Below, in pieces: positions 10,656-21,817 of a stretch of DNA of 64,000 nt. Within the stretch, counting starts at the first letter, position 1. Every line of letters starts with the position of its first letter. Where the stretch lies: NCBI RefSeq assembly GCF_000226095.1, contig NC_016476.1:2728001-2792000 (forward strand). Direction: 5' to 3'. Origin of the DNA: Thermothelomyces thermophilus ATCC 42464. Its lineage: Eukaryota; Ascomycota; Sordariomycetes; Sordariales; Chaetomiaceae. The notes beneath the pieces are model-generated. The model was not told the origin of the DNA, made no database searches, and worked only from the letters and a program-made list of their open reading frames with translations. The translations under genes and the position numbers were made by a program.

Positions 10656-13600
10656 CTATCGCTTTCTTGTATCCCTGCCCCTCTTTCTACTCTTCTTCTT
10701 ATCCTTCGGCAGCTCCAGTGGCGTGCTCTCCAGCGCCTTGGTCATGAACCGCAACATGTAGTCGTCAATCGTCCCCATCCGCTCTCCGAATGCATTGTAC
10801 TCCATCTCCTCTTCCACAACCGCTTCGTCTGCCGATCCTGCGAACAAGCCCAGCCCAGACTTGCCAAGAGCAGACGCGGGCTCTGTGGTGCCCTCCCGTG
10901 GCGTGCCCTGCCCGACGCTCGAGATTCCAGAAGCTCTGCCCGAGACAGGCTGTTGCTCCAAAAAATCGGCATCGTCCTGCCGGATCTCTTTCTCCGCCAC
11001 GCGGGCGGCTGCGACATCCTCCTTGTCCTCTGCCTGCTCCAACACGCGAGCCGCACTGCGAGGGTTGGCGCTCTCAACGCCGCCAAGCACCCTATCCATG
11101 GCAGCGTTGGCAGCAATGTCGTCCTCATTAGCGACCACCTCGCCGTTGGTGTTGACAACGTCCCGCACCGAGAGCTTGTTGAAGTAATCGGTGGTGAACT
11201 CGCCCTCCTGGATCACAACATCGTCCAACATCTGCTTCTGGCTAGCCTTGCGGAGGATGTTGGCCTCAATCGTGTGCTCGCTAACGAGCCGGTAGATGTG
11301 CACGTCACGCGTCTGCCCGATGCGGTGGCACCGGTCCTGGCACTGCTTGTCCATGGCCGGGTTCCAGTCCTGATCGTAAAAGATCACCGTGTCCGCACCT
11401 GTGAGATTGATGCCGAGGCCGCCGGACCGGGTCGAGAGGATGAAGCAGAGGATGCGAGGGTCATGGTTGAAACGATCCGTGAGGATCTGGCGTTGTTCTA
11501 CCTTGGTCGCGCCATCCAGCCGGAGATACTTGTGCCCGTGAATGTTGAGGAACCGCTCCAATATGTCGAGCACTTTGGTCATCTGCGTAAAGATCAGGGC
11601 GCGGTGCCCTCCGGCTTGTAGTCGGCGGAGGAGCTTGTCTAGTACTTGGAGTTTGCCACAGTCGTACTGCAGGAGCCGCTTGTCGGGGAACTGGATTGAC
11701 AACCGCATGCGCGCTTCGTGCCACGGGTCCGGAGGCCGCTCTTTGGGCATGTAGGGTGCATATTTGACGGGCGCTGACAGACGCAGATCAGCCTCCTCGA
11801 AGGCCTGGACTCCCTTCTCCCCCAAAAGTAGCCTAGTCATGTCCCCTGTCACGACGGCGGGGGTGACACAGGCAAACTTGCTGATAATTGTCTCCATGGA
11901 GTCAGCACGCTGTTGGAGCGTCGGGATGGCGTTGTGCAGAAGAAAAGAGTCTTCTTCAAACCAGCTCATAATCTTCTGGGGCACCTTGGGCCGCTGCTTG
12001 TGTGGTCGACGGTGCGTATCGAGCGTCAAGAGTTCAGTAAGTCGCTTGCCGTAGATGGGCCGTTGCTGCCGGCGGAGTGCGTTAAGGTAAACACAGTGTT
12101 GCAGTTCCTCAAACCGACCCCACCGTGCGGCGCTCTCCAGGTACACCAAGTTGGACTTGACCGACGCGGGGTCTAAGGCATGGTACGCATTGTTGGCCCG
12201 CACCTTTTGTGCCTCCCTGAGATCGTGAAGTATCCGGTGAGTGCTCAGTTGATATATTCGGTCCGCATCTGAGGTCGACATTCCCTCATACTCCGTGGGA
12301 ATCATGTTGAGGAACTTGAGGCTCACGACCTCCATCCCCTTGACGGCCAGAAGCTTTTTCTTGACGACCTGCTCGTGGACTTCATACTCCGCCGCAACCG
12401 AGCGCGGCATGCGGAACGACGTCATGATGGGCCGATCGACGAAGAGATCAGGGTGATTGCAAACCTTCCGGAGCTGCATTAGGCAGTTGATGATCGACAT
12501 GTAGTTCCCAGAAGCCAGGGTCTCTCGTGTGTCCGCGCGAGACAAGAAGCCATCGTAGAGCTCGCGCTGGCGTTTGGAGAGTCGGCAGAACTCGACGTGC
12601 TCATACTTCGCCGGCATCTGCTTCTCCACATCCGACTTGAGTCGGCGGAGAAGGTAAGGCCGCAGAACTTTGTGGAGCTTGGAGATGATGGCGCGTGCTT
12701 CATCGTCTAGTTGTTCCCGCCCGCTCTCGAGAATCTGCGATTCTGGCCTGGAAAACCAGTTGTGGAACTCCTTAAGGTCAACGAAGCCACCTTCGCCGTT
12801 CTCGGGCGGCGCTAAGAAGTACAACAGCGACCACAGCTCTGTCAAGTTGTTTTGCAGTGGCGTGCCGGTCAGCAGAAGACGGGAGTGCGTGTTGAAGCCG
12901 AGAAGAGTTTGCCACCGCTGAGACTTGAAGTTCTTGATGTTGTGTGCTTCGTCGAGGATCATGTAATGCCACCGCCTCCGTCGGAATACTTGTTGATCTT
13001 GAAGAACCATTTGGTAAGACGTGATGCACACATTCCACACATCGTCGTTGGTCCACCCTTGGCGTTTCCTCTTGCGCTCTTCCTGATTGCCGTAGTACGT
13101 GAGGATCTTGAACCCTGGACACCATTTCTTGAACTCCATTTCCCAGTTGAGCATTACACTCGTTGGTACAATGACGAGGTGAGGTCCCCAGACTTCATGA
13201 TGACAGGCGAGATGTGCCAGAAGTGCAATGGTCTGAATGGTTTTCCCTAAACCCATTTCATCGGCTAGGATCCCGTTCGTATTGTTGGCGTACAGTGCAG
13301 CAAGCCAATCAAGTCCCAGGTGCTGATACTCGCGAAGTTTCCCGCGCAGGAGGAATGGTATCTCCGTCCTCGGCGCTGTTGGTTGCGGCGACGTCGATCT
13401 GCTGTCCGTCTTGGGCACGTTCAACAGAGACACTGACGTGGGCGTCTCGACATCCGTCGGCTTGGTGACGTCCGATGCTCGAGGGGATTGGCTCCGGGAT
13501 GGACTATGCCCGTTTGTGATCGGCTCGGTCTCCGGACTGTGTTGTTGTATTGTCGGGATAGCATGATCCTCGGCTTTTCCCGAATCCTCTGGAGGATCGG

Positions 13601-15923
13601 TCATGGGAAGATCCTCCGCGGAACGCTGTTCATCATGGGATCGAGTCTCACATACCGTCGCGAGCGTTGTCGGCTGTGTCGTTTGGCCATCGTCTGTAGG
13701 CGGCTGGACACCCTGTGGTATAGCCCGCGAATGTTCGTCGCCTAGGATTTTTGGAAGCGGCTGGGAAGGAGGTCCGTCGTTGGTTGGTCCCTGTTCCGCT
13801 TCGCCTCCAATTGCCGTATCAAGCGTAGGCTGCTCGTTCTCTTTCTTCACGGCAGCCTCGTCATGGACGTTCTCTGCAGCCTCAGGCCCCGGTGTAGCTT
13901 CAGCGTCTAGCATCTGCACGTCCTCCTTGTCTTCTGTCTGTTCAGAAGCAGCAGCCTCAGCCTGTAGCTTCTTCAGCTCCGACTTTCCAAAAAACAGTCC
14001 AAGAAGCCCAGTAGGCTCGTCCTCAGATTCATCGTCGTCATCACTGCCTGAGTCGTTGCCCTCCTCTGAGGACTCGTCCTCTGAGGACCCAAGATCATCA
14101 TCCATGTCAATTGATTCGTCACTGGTGTCATCGTCATTGTGTCCTCCATCGGCAGCTTCATCGGCAAGGACCCCTCTCCTGGAAGCACTGTTGTTTCCAA
14201 TCAGATCATCCAAATCTGGCAGGTTGGCGTATTTCTCCCGTAACTGCTCCTGCGTGAGCCCCTCATCAGACAACTCAGATTCTCCGTCCTCTTCGTCGTC
14301 TGAGGAGGACATGTTATCCTCGTCATCTTCGCCCTCCGTCGTTACGTCGCCAGAACCGTCGGAATCGTCATCCGAGCCAGTTTCGTCGTCGCCGTCGGAA
14401 ACCATGTCGTCAGTGAGGCTGTCGTCCGAGAGTTCCTCCGTGTCAAAGCGGGCTTGCCTGGCTTGCAACTTTTGCTCCGAGAGGTTTACGGCCTGATTCA
14501 ACGCGGCTTTGACCCTGCGCTGTTCTTCAGCCTCCCAGTCTGCCAACCGCCGGCGGTTGACCTCGGCTTTGACATTCTCCCAAGTTCCCGATATGACCTT
14601 ATTGACTTGTCGCCATTTCAACTTGTTCTGCTCCAACTCTTCCAGTTCGATCTCCTCCGCTGTCTTTGGTTGTGGATTTCGTCGTATCCACTCGGCTTGG
14701 CAAGCAATGGCAAGTCGCTTTGCTGTGGCTCTGTGTCGCTGCTGTTCAAGAAGCATCAGCTTTCGAAAATTGGACATCGCCTTTGTGAGATGGTCCGCGT
14801 GCGCCCACTGCCTTGGCGGTTCTTCCTCAGGTTCGGGCTCGAACACTGAGCACCTCTCCCCGGAAAGGATACCACCGGGTTCTACCTCCTTCTCAACTCG
14901 GAGGATGAGTCGAGCGTCTTCCCTCAACGACTCCTCCGTGTACCGCGGACCATCCTCAGCTGCCACGAAGAGCCCACCCTCCTCGACTGGTATCTCCGCA
15001 GCGCGCTCGAAAAACTCCTCGAAACTGGGGCCGAGCTTGGGACGGAGATTTGCCTGATCCCGGTGGACAAGCGGGATCGTCGTCAACGGTGGTCTGACTC
15101 GCAACTTGATGCGGGGCGTCGTGCGAGTCCCGCTAGGAGCCGTATCCTCGCCATCATGGTCGACTCGGCGGAGGTTACGCGTAGAACGACGCGTTCCGAG
15201 AGACTGCTTCGCAGGGGTTGCAGGGCGTTTGGGGGAGGGAGAGCGCCGGCGGCTGCGCGCACTCGATTTCGAATCCTGGGCTGCAGGTTTGCGTTGAGGC
15301 GTCCTGTTAGCTGGCGACTTGGGCGGTGGTTGTTTGCCCGAAGAAACGGCACGTTTGGCGACGGTCGCGCTGTTAGGCGTCGAAACACGGTTGCTACCGT
15401 AACCATTCGTCGCAACATTACGGTTCTTCGTCGGGCTAGAGTGCTGGTTTTGCAAGACCTGTCTCGTTATACGTTTGTCACTGGGCTGCAGCTCCAGGGG
15501 AACGGCATTGATTCTCCCCGACTTCCGTCGCCCATCGTCCGTCACAAATGTCGATGGTCCATCGGGTTCTATTTTCTTCCACGGCGGCGATTCGGGTTTC
15601 GGTTTGCGCACCGTGTTATTCGGCGTTGCGCCGCGTATCCGGCGCCTTTTGGCCGGGGGGCCATCGTCTGTGCTGGTCGCCTCACGCGCGTCACGAGTGC
15701 CGCTTCTTTCCTGAAGTTCGGCTTCGGCGTGCCGTTCTGCAAGGTTTTCAGAATCTTGCCCGTGCTTGCCGAATCCGTTGTGTGGATTGTCGAGCTCTCG
15801 TTTGACGGATTCGGCGGGATCAGGGGTCGTGTTGGATGGCGGTTGCTCGGGGTGTTGACTATTGTCGCCAGAAGCTGCAGGCGGAATTGCGTGTGTTGGG
15901 CTGGGTGACGCGATCTCTGTCAT
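10656..15923 (-). CDS. SWR1: SWR1-type Snf2 ATPase, catalytic subunit of the H2A.Z-depositing remodeller
   Basis: One uninterrupted frame of 1755 residues. It is the motor of the SWR1 complex, which swaps nucleosomal H2A-H2B for H2A.Z-H2B at promoters. In order: a basic, Pro/Ser-rich N-terminus; an HSA helix (actin/Arp-binding) at about 370-460 (QWAHADHLTKAM, LADWEAEEQRR); a long acidic Asp/Glu/Ser region at about 490-640, as in orthologues that bind the histone dimer; ATPase lobe 1 at about 845-1105 with Walker A DEMGLGKT near 890 and DEAH (DEAHNIKN) near 990; a roughly 300-residue insertion between the lobes, the hallmark of the INO80/SWR1 branch; and lobe 2 at about 1427-1580 (STRSGGLGINLTGADTV, QCQDRCHRIGQTRDVHIYRL). 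The C-terminus is basic (KKSRKRGRDTRKR). All key residues are present. INO80 itself is excluded by the order of HSA and acidic block. It is divergent from NDUFB8. Confidence 0.95.
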   Translation of the reverse strand: MTEIASPSPTHAIPPAASGDNSQHPEQPPSNTTPDPAESVKRELDNPHNGFGKHGQDSENLAERHAEAELQERSGTRDAREATSTDDGPPAKRRRIRGATPNNTVRKPKPESPPWKKIEPDGPSTFVTDDGRRKSGRINAVPLELQPSDKRITRQVLQNQHSSPTKNRNVATNGYGSNRVSTPNSATVAKRAVSSGKQPPPKSPANRTPQRKPAAQDSKSSARSRRRSPSPKRPATPAKQSLGTRRSTRNLRRVDHDGEDTAPSGTRTTPRIKLRVRPPLTTIPLVHRDQANLRPKLGPSFEEFFERAAEIPVEEGGLFVAAEDGPRYTEESLREDARLILRVEKEVEPGGILSGERCSVFEPEPEEEPPRQWAHADHLTKAMSNFRKLMLLEQQRHRATAKRLAIACQAEWIRRNPQPKTAEEIELEELEQNKLKWRQVNKVISGTWENVKAEVNRRRLADWEAEEQRRVKAALNQAVNLSEQKLQARQARFDTEELSDDSLTDDMVSDGDDETGSDDDSDGSGDVTTEGEDDEDNMSSSDDEEDGESELSDEGLTQEQLREKYANLPDLDDLIGNNSASRRGVLADEAADGGHNDDDTSDESIDMDDDLGSSEDESSEEGNDSGSDDDDESEDEPTGLLGLFFGKSELKKLQAEAAASEQTEDKEDVQMLDAEATPGPEAAENVHDEAAVKKENEQPTLDTAIGGEAEQGPTNDGPPSQPLPKILGDEHSRAIPQGVQPPTDDGQTTQPTTLATVCETRSHDEQRSAEDLPMTDPPEDSGKAEDHAIPTIQQHSPETEPITNGHSPSRSQSPRASDVTKPTDVETPTSVSLLNVPKTDSRSTSPQPTAPRTEIPFLLRGKLREYQHLGLDWLAALYANNTNGILADEMGLGKTIQTIALLAHLACHHEVWGPHLVIVPTSVMLNWEMEFKKWCPGFKILTYYGNQEERKRKRQGWTNDDVWNVCITSYQMVLQDQQVFRRRRWHYMILDEAHNIKNFKSQRWQTLLGFNTHSRLLLTGTPLQNNLTELWSLLYFLAPPENGEGGFVDLKEFHNWFSRPESQILESGREQLDDEARAIISKLHKVLRPYLLRRLKSDVEKQMPAKYEHVEFCRLSKRQRELYDGFLSRADTRETLASGNYMSIINCLMQLRKVCNHPDLFVDRPIMTSFRMPRSVAAEYEVHEQVVKKKLLAVKGMEVVSLKFLNMIPTEYEGMSTSDADRIYQLSTHRILHDLREAQKVRANNAYHALDPASVKSNLVYLESAARWGRFEELQHCVYLNALRRQQRPIYGKRLTELLTLDTHRRPHKQRPKVPQKIMSWFEEDSFLLHNAIPTLQQRADSMETIISKFACVTPAVVTGDMTRLLLGEKGVQAFEEADLRLSAPVKYAPYMPKERPPDPWHEARMRLSIQFPDKRLLQYDCGKLQVLDKLLRRLQAGGHRALIFTQMTKVLDILERFLNIHGHKYLRLDGATKVEQRQILTDRFNHDPRILCFILSTRSGGLGINLTGADTVIFYDQDWNPAMDKQCQDRCHRIGQTRDVHIYRLVSEHTIEANILRKASQKQMLDDVVIQEGEFTTDYFNKLSVRDVVNTNGEVVANEDDIAANAAMDRVLGGVESANPRSAARVLEQAEDKEDVAAARVAEKEIRQDDADFLEQQPVSGRASGISSVGQGTPREGTTEPASALGKSGLGLFAGSADEAVVEEEMEYNAFGERMGTIDDYMLRFMTKALESTPLELPKDKKKSRKRGRDTRKR

Positions 15924-16444
15924 AGTAACAAGGGGTACCGCGACGGAGAAACGGCCGAGATCTCGACGAATCTGGCATCTGGCAGGACGAAAATAGGGTC
16001 AGGAAAATGCTGAAACCTAGAAGTATCTTGTCTCAAGTTTTGGGCATGACCACGGCTCTGTGAGGCTTGCTACGGGGTGATTTCTGTTGAAAATCCTTCT
16101 TGTCAGCAAAACTTTGCCAACCGACAAAAAATTCCCACCGCCCCCCAAGCCTGAACTGAAGGCGAGGCTCGCGGCGGACTGTTGGCCGCGCAGTTGGTGC
16201 CTGAGGTGTCCACAGCAGCTGTTCTGCCTTGGCAGTTGATAGCGGCGAAGTGGGGCGAAATGGACCAATGAGAGCTGCCATCAACGCACCCCGAACTCAA
16301 ACCTCCGTAGCTCGCGGGTGCGACTGGCAAACGACATCATCACACCTTCCCACCGACCGATTGGCATTGCGGCACCACCAACGCCAAGGCATGTCTGATA
16401 CGTTGTGATCGCAGCAGAATGTGTGCGAAGCTAATTGGACACAG
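15924..16444. promoter_or_regulatory. Shared divergent promoter, SWR1 / NDUFB8
   Basis: The two start codons face away from each other 521 bp apart, with no room for another gene. The interval carries no clear TATA box. Head-to-head housekeeping genes often share such a region, so co-expression is possible but not shown. Confidence 0.45.
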
Positions 16445-17087
16445 ATGCTGACCTGCCGCATTGTGCGGGCGTCGCCCATCCGAGCGACTGCCCTTCCGAT
16501 GGCCGCGCGACGACTCCCTTTCATCCAGCAACGAACCTTCCTCCCCCAGTCCATGGTTGGCAAGAGCAAGATCGATGAGAAGTACCCCGACTCGGACTAT
16601 CCGACGCTCACGGATGCGGAGGACCCGGACATGGTGCGCTGGAGCAAGAAACAACGCGGTGCGCAACATTGACTGACAATTTCGCGCAGAACGGTGGCTA
16701 CATCAACCCCCCTCGTATCAAGCGTCAATTCCGTGATCCTCACGCCGACTGGTGGGATAAGCAAGAGCGGAGGAACTTTGGCGAGCCGGTTCACGAGGAT
16801 CACGATATTCTCGGCATGTTCTCGCCTTGGGAGTACACATGGATTGGTACGGGCAAAGGCCTGTTCCAGATCGGCGTCTTCGTGGCGGTCTTCCTTAGTG
16901 TGTGCTACGGGGTCAAGTTGACGTATCCGGACCGGGTCAGCTACCCACGCGAGTTTGAGGGCGGGCTGGAGAGGGAGCTAGGCGGACCTGGTGCCGTGAG
17001 GGTAAGTCAGGCTGTAGCACCCTGTCGACGCGAACTGGTGCTAACTAGTTCACTTAGGCCAGAATGGAGGGTGACGAGGACCCGTAA
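16445..17087 (+). CDS. NDUFB8: Mitochondrial complex I accessory subunit NDUFB8/ASHI
   Basis: Three exons, 16445-16633, 16690-17001 and 17058-17087, give 176 residues. Introns are 56 bp each with GTGCGC..GCAG and GTAAGT..TTAG, the second with a GCTAAC branch site. Residues 1-40 are Arg/Ala-rich without acidic residues, a mitochondrial presequence. The mature part shows family signatures: GGYINPPRIKRQFRDP, DWWDKQERRNFGEPVHE, a single membrane helix at about 121-137 (LFQIGVFVAVFLSVCYG), and the C-terminal PREFEGGLERELGGPGAVR. NDUFB8 sits in the distal membrane arm of NADH:ubiquinone oxidoreductase and is structural, not catalytic. The last exon codes only nine residues (ARMEGDEDP). An ATG 24 bases upstream (16421) is in frame; I chose 16445 because the presequence then begins MLTCRIVRAS, like relatives. 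Confidence 0.9.
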
Positions 17088-18020
17088 ATATTGTTGTGAA
17101 CAAAGCAGTGTATATCCGAATAGCAAGAAGCTGACTACGTCAACCGAAGTCCTTTTGTCTCCTGGCAATGCAACATTTCAGCCTCGGATGTCTGGGCTAG
17201 AGTTGTTCCCGCCCTATCTCTCTCTAGCCTACCGTCCCATCTGTTCTTTGCCACAAGCAAGCGGGCGATTCTGATTGCTGACCTCACGGGCATTGGTTCA
17301 GAGAAGGTCCCGGCGTGTTCGCCCAACGTGTGTCAGGGTCCAGGCGGGGCTAAGTGGGCAATGGGCAAGCAGAGCGCACATATCAATGGAAGAGCACTTC
17401 CAATAAAGTACCGCTAAAAACCCAACCGCCCGGAACTCCGCTGGGACATCATTGGGTCCCATCCGCACCTGCTCTCTCTCACTATCGAACACTTAAATCC
17501 AGCCCAGTGCAGCCTCCATTCCCCCGCCATCCCGACATCTGCCAGCGTTGCCCAATGCTCCCTGGGTAGTAGGTAGAGCCAATGGATAACACGAATGAAG
17601 TACCCCTAATGCATAAGGTAGTAAGTTATATCGCAGATCGGGACCGAGAGCTTGCGGAAGGGGGCATTCGTAACCTGAGCAGTCGCGATCCTGTCAAAAA
17701 CAGAAGGAGCACACTTAAACAAGCATGTGCTTAGGCACGCCATGCTCTCACTTGCTGCCTGACAATGGGCTCTAACACTGTCATCCAGGGTGGAGGTCTG
17801 CGGCTGGCCTCGCCCGCTACTTTTGGAATCGTTGCCCACCACGCAACAGGACGACGGCATTTTGGTTTTTTTCCCCCTTGTTTTCCCACGCACCTTGTTT
17901 TCTGTGACTCCTTGGCTTACCCTTTCGTCTCTTGGTGCAATCCTCCATTCTCATCTAGCAATTCTTAGTTACGCTGTCCCCGTTCGCTGGAGCAGTCAAG
18001 CCAACTCTCTGACCAGCAGG
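17088..18020. other. Intergenic, nothing recognised
   Basis: About 930 bp. Open frames on both strands lack domains. A CT-rich patch at about 17865-17890 lies some 130 bp before the next start codon and may belong to its promoter. Confidence 0.45.
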
Positions 18021-19852
18021 ATGCGCTACGACGACTGGGATGTCATTCTATTCCCCGCGGGCCGAGACTCAAAAATACCATTCAAGGAGTTCAGGGTCGC
18101 CTGCCATGTCGTTCCTGACCTCGAGCTGGCCCACATCCATGGCGCTGTGGGCATTCCCGTCATGACTTGCTTTGTTCCGAGCCTGGCGCCAGGCACCGCA
18201 TTTCAGATATCCATCCACTGCTGGCGCAAGCCCAACCTTAGCCAATTCACTCGTGCATATAGCAAGCACACGGAGCTGATCAAATTCGAAGCTCGCATTC
18301 TAATCGATGGACGACTGGTTGCGTGGGTTTCCGTACGATGACATGGACATGGGAATGAGAATGCTAACCAGGCATTCAGATCCACCGTCCTTGATCGTGA
18401 AGTCAACGGCCCGCATCTAATTACGAGCACATGTGGTCAGTTGCCAATACTCCTATGACGACGATGAAGCTCATACCATGCTGACCCAGCGCGGCAGAGT
18501 TCACCAAGACGGGCGAACTCGAACGGCTGAGGTTCCCGCACTTTCGCCGCGAACTGCTGTACCAAAACCACTGGAGACCAGGCGACGATATCGGCCGCAT
18601 CAAGCTTGTTATAAGCGAAGGATTTCCTCGAGACTCGCTCTCAGCCCCGATTGAGCGAGTTAAAAACGTCGTGGCGTTCTCGTTCCAGCATGCTCCGTTA
18701 GGTGAGCACACATGCTGGAGTTTCCATCGGTTCAGTTATTACTGACAAAGGGTCGCAGAAATACTCGAGAGCAATGCCATCGCCTGGCCAAACCAATCCA
18801 TGTGGCAATGTTCAGGACTTAACCCGGTGATGCCCGTACCCACGTATCAGTTAGAGGACGGGCCGAGCTCGCATGCGCATTCCCCTGGCAGGAATTCGCT
18901 CCCGCTAAGGAATCTTAAGAATCCCGGGCTCCCAGCGCAAATTACGGTCAACAACGTTTTCCAGAATCAGACAGGGACTGATTTTCTCGGCAACCCGCCC
19001 TTTCAGATGCCATATCTCGGATCTAGCACTACGGGATCTGCCAATACACCCTCATATCCCGATCCTTTCACCGATTCGGCGTATCTCAACTGGGCTAACG
19101 CACTCATGAACGCTCAGACAGCGGATATGTGGGACGGGGCGTCAACGTGGCCCACGAGCGGGCAGGGTCAGAGGCAGTGTCCCTCGGACACGATCATGCC
19201 TGATTACGTTCCTTCGCAAACGGCAGAACCAATGCACATCTCGGGGCCCAGCTTGGAGGATGAGCCGATGAGCCTAAAAGTTCCCACAAACACGCCCACC
19301 GGTGAGGCGGACGAGGGGCAGGACCCTCCGCTTCAAATGAAACAGCCCACCGTCCTACCATCCGACTTCGCGTCTTCCCTCACGCGGTCGCTCTTGAACC
19401 AACCATTTCCGCTTCCCGTCCATCACTGCAATCCTGGCCTTTCGGCGACGGACTCGAAACCAAACAAAGACAGGCAGCAGGCGTCACTCGGTCGAAGCAA
19501 CGCTAGGGAGACCACAGCTTCCGCCTCAAATTCGTCGTCGTCCTCGTGTGGTGAATTCGGCTGCATAGGAACGAGCATTGGAAGCGATCATAGCGGCACC
19601 TCGCTGCCCAGCCTGAGTAGTTCTGGCCCAACAGAGCCGAGCTCGTCCAGCGGCCAGAGCAGCAGCGGCGCCCTCGGCAGTAGCAAGACAGTCAATAACG
19701 GGACCGGCAGCACCGCCCCTAAACGTTCGCGAAATTTTACACCCGCTTCTGTCAAGGCTATTGACGAGGAAGAAGAACCACGTCGGGCAAGCCCGCACGC
19801 CAGGCCTCCGGGATACGGCGTGATAGACATCCTCGGCGACATCGGCCAATGA
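18021..19852 (+). CDS. Conserved fungal protein of unknown function, 551 residues
   Basis: Four exons, 18021-18322, 18380-18435, 18498-18701 and 18759-19852; all donors (GTGGGT, GTCAGT, GTGAGC) and acceptors keep phase. The N-terminal 200 residues form a compact domain rich in beta-type segments (FKEFRVACHVVPDLELAHIH, VMTCFVPSLAPGTAFQISIH, FEARILIDGRLVASTVLDRE, GRIKLVISEGFPRD, VKNVVAFSFQHAPLEILE). I recognise it as a lineage-conserved fungal domain of unknown role, without a catalytic signature. The remaining 350 residues are Ser/Pro/Gly-rich and probably disordered, with a Ser-run region near 19530-19690. No signal peptide, membrane helix or nuclear zinc motif is visible. Phase-consistent splicing that restores long conserved stretches makes the gene model firm even though the role is unknown. 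It may act as a scaffold or regulator, but that is a guess. Confidence 0.8.
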
Positions 19853-20950
19853 TTGGCCTTCGGTTCATTGGGATGGTGTTATTTGGAGCAGTTGGACCTC
19901 TTGGCCCATCGAGCATGGTTGCACGGGGTAGTCATTAAGTACGGCGGGACTTTAACGAGTATTTTTTTTTCTTCTCGAGTTAGCCGGTTCGTACCTTTGA
20001 AAGTTTTGTTAGTTTGTTCGGCTTGTTTGGCCATGCAGAGGGCTACCCTTACTCGCATGTAGTGTTCTATCAAGTCCCAGCAGCAAGGGTTACCGATTCA
20101 ATACGATGGTTGTTACTTAAGTACTTGCTTAATTACCGGCGGGATCAGGGAGAGACCTTTCTTCCGAGGCTCAGCTCATTGCCACTTTGAATAGGACTGG
20201 ATGAGATGATTCGGGCGAGTGTGGGCATCTCTGGCCAGGAGCGAACGAACCTAACAATGGGAACTATTCAAATGGGCTCCTGCCCTGTACGGATGCGCGG
20301 TGTAATTATTAATGATCGGCCTCAGCGTCAGCTGCCGCAAAAAAACCTTCGAGTTGCAATTCGGATTCGCTTTACGTTTGAGTGGCCCCTGAGAATCACA
20401 TTCCTCTTTTTTTTCCTCTTTTTTTTTAAAAAAAAATCTGAGCACAGACCTAGTTCAAATAGCACCTTGTTAGGCGCAACCAATTAATTAACAAGTGAAT
20501 ATCAAAAGTTAGAAAGGGTCCGAGAGTGATCATGACGAATCGACTAGTGAACGGCTTATGAGGACTCCGTTAGCCAAGGCAGCCAAGGCTTTGGGTGCCA
20601 AGAACGCAGAGATTGCATGTTTAAAGGCCTGGGCCAGATTGACCACTTAATTAACCAAGGAAATGGAGGCTTACGAGCCACAGGGCCGTAAGAGGTTGGA
20701 AAGAGAATGCCAACGATAAGGTTTGCAAGGATTCAGGATATTATCCAGGCTAAGGAGAATTCCATGAAGTCCACCCCAGGAAGAAAAAGAGGAGAGGAAG
20801 CCGAGGAGATGATCGTCTGTGGCTTGGAGACTATTCGCGGAGCGGAAGAGGAGTAGAATCATCAAGTTTGTATGTAAATTGCTCGCAGTTGGATGAGCTA
20901 AGATGCCTTCCATCCTGGTGGTGGTGTTGTTGGTGGTGCTTTTTGTATAG

Positions 20951-20990
20951 TAGTTGTGTATAGTTGTGTATAGTTGTGTATAGTTGTGTA
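20951..20990 (+). repeat. Four exact 10-bp tandem units (TAGTTGTGTA)
   Basis: The unit TAGTTGTGTA is repeated four times without change in a noncoding stretch. This is a minisatellite-scale array, likely variable in copy number. Confidence 0.95.
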
Positions 20991-21136
20991 TAGCGAAGCT
21001 TCTTTGCCGGCGGGAAAGAAGTGTTGAAACCGCCATCGTCGAGATCGTCATTAGACTCGCTAATTATCGTTCGGGATCAGGATCACACTTTTCCGGTGAC
21101 CTCCCAACACTACCGCGTCGAGAATCGTGCGCATCG

Positions 21137-21183
21137 TGCTGCTGCTGCTGCTGCTGCTGCGGCGGCGGCGGCGGCGGCGGCGG
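21137..21183 (+). repeat. GCT then GCG trinucleotide tract
   Basis: About seven GCT units pass directly into about seven GCG units. A frame through it would encode Ala on one strand, but no surrounding gene supports coding. Confidence 0.85.
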
Positions 21184-21817
21184 ATGTAAAGGAGCCCGAA
21201 AGATGGCTGCAGAAGGGTCACTCTTCCGAACTTGAAGACTCTGGCTCGCAGCCTCGGTGCCCGCCGCCACACGGGGTTCGTAAAAGATCTTGGTTGTCGA
21301 GGCAGACTGCTGCCATCGCGCGCTACCATTGATACTACGCTGTTTGAACTGCAGGAGATGTCAAGGGTAAAATGGGGAGAACAATTTCCGGGAGTATTTG
21401 GCGTTCGAATTAGCTACCTTCGTACTTCTAGGGTATCGGGGGAACGAGCGAAATATATCGACATGCGCGGAGAGGGAAAAAAGGGAGGGGGGGGGGGGGC
21501 ACAGACTCGACTGCACAGCAGGCAAGAAGCTGGACATACCCCCCCCCCCACCCCCAACGCCCTATCTGCTCCACAATCCCAACAGGATCGTAAGGAACAT
21601 GCTCAGTCGTGAAATGCCTTGTATGTGGTTCCCATGGGGTGCGGGGGCCCGGGACGAGATGTCAATTCACCGATGCCTTGCAACTCTGCCAATATCGACT
21701 TTTTCGGTGTTGGACAACAAACTTATCTTGAGACCCAATTTCGCCGTGAGTTGCTCAAGACGCTGGGCGCTCCCGAGCAATCTTCCCATCGTATCGGGCC
21801 TCGTTGGACTCTCAGGT

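Larger units (their letters stand above)
19853..21817. other. Long intergenic stretch with simple repeats
   Basis: No gene is supported in about 1.96 kb. It contains a run of A and T (20405-20440), a 4-fold 10-bp tandem repeat (20951-20990), a GCT/GCG trinucleotide tract (about 21137-21183), a 13-base G-run (21487-21499) and a nearby C-run (about 21540-21549). Overlapping frames across the triplet tract exist on both strands and have no other coding support. Confidence 0.5.
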
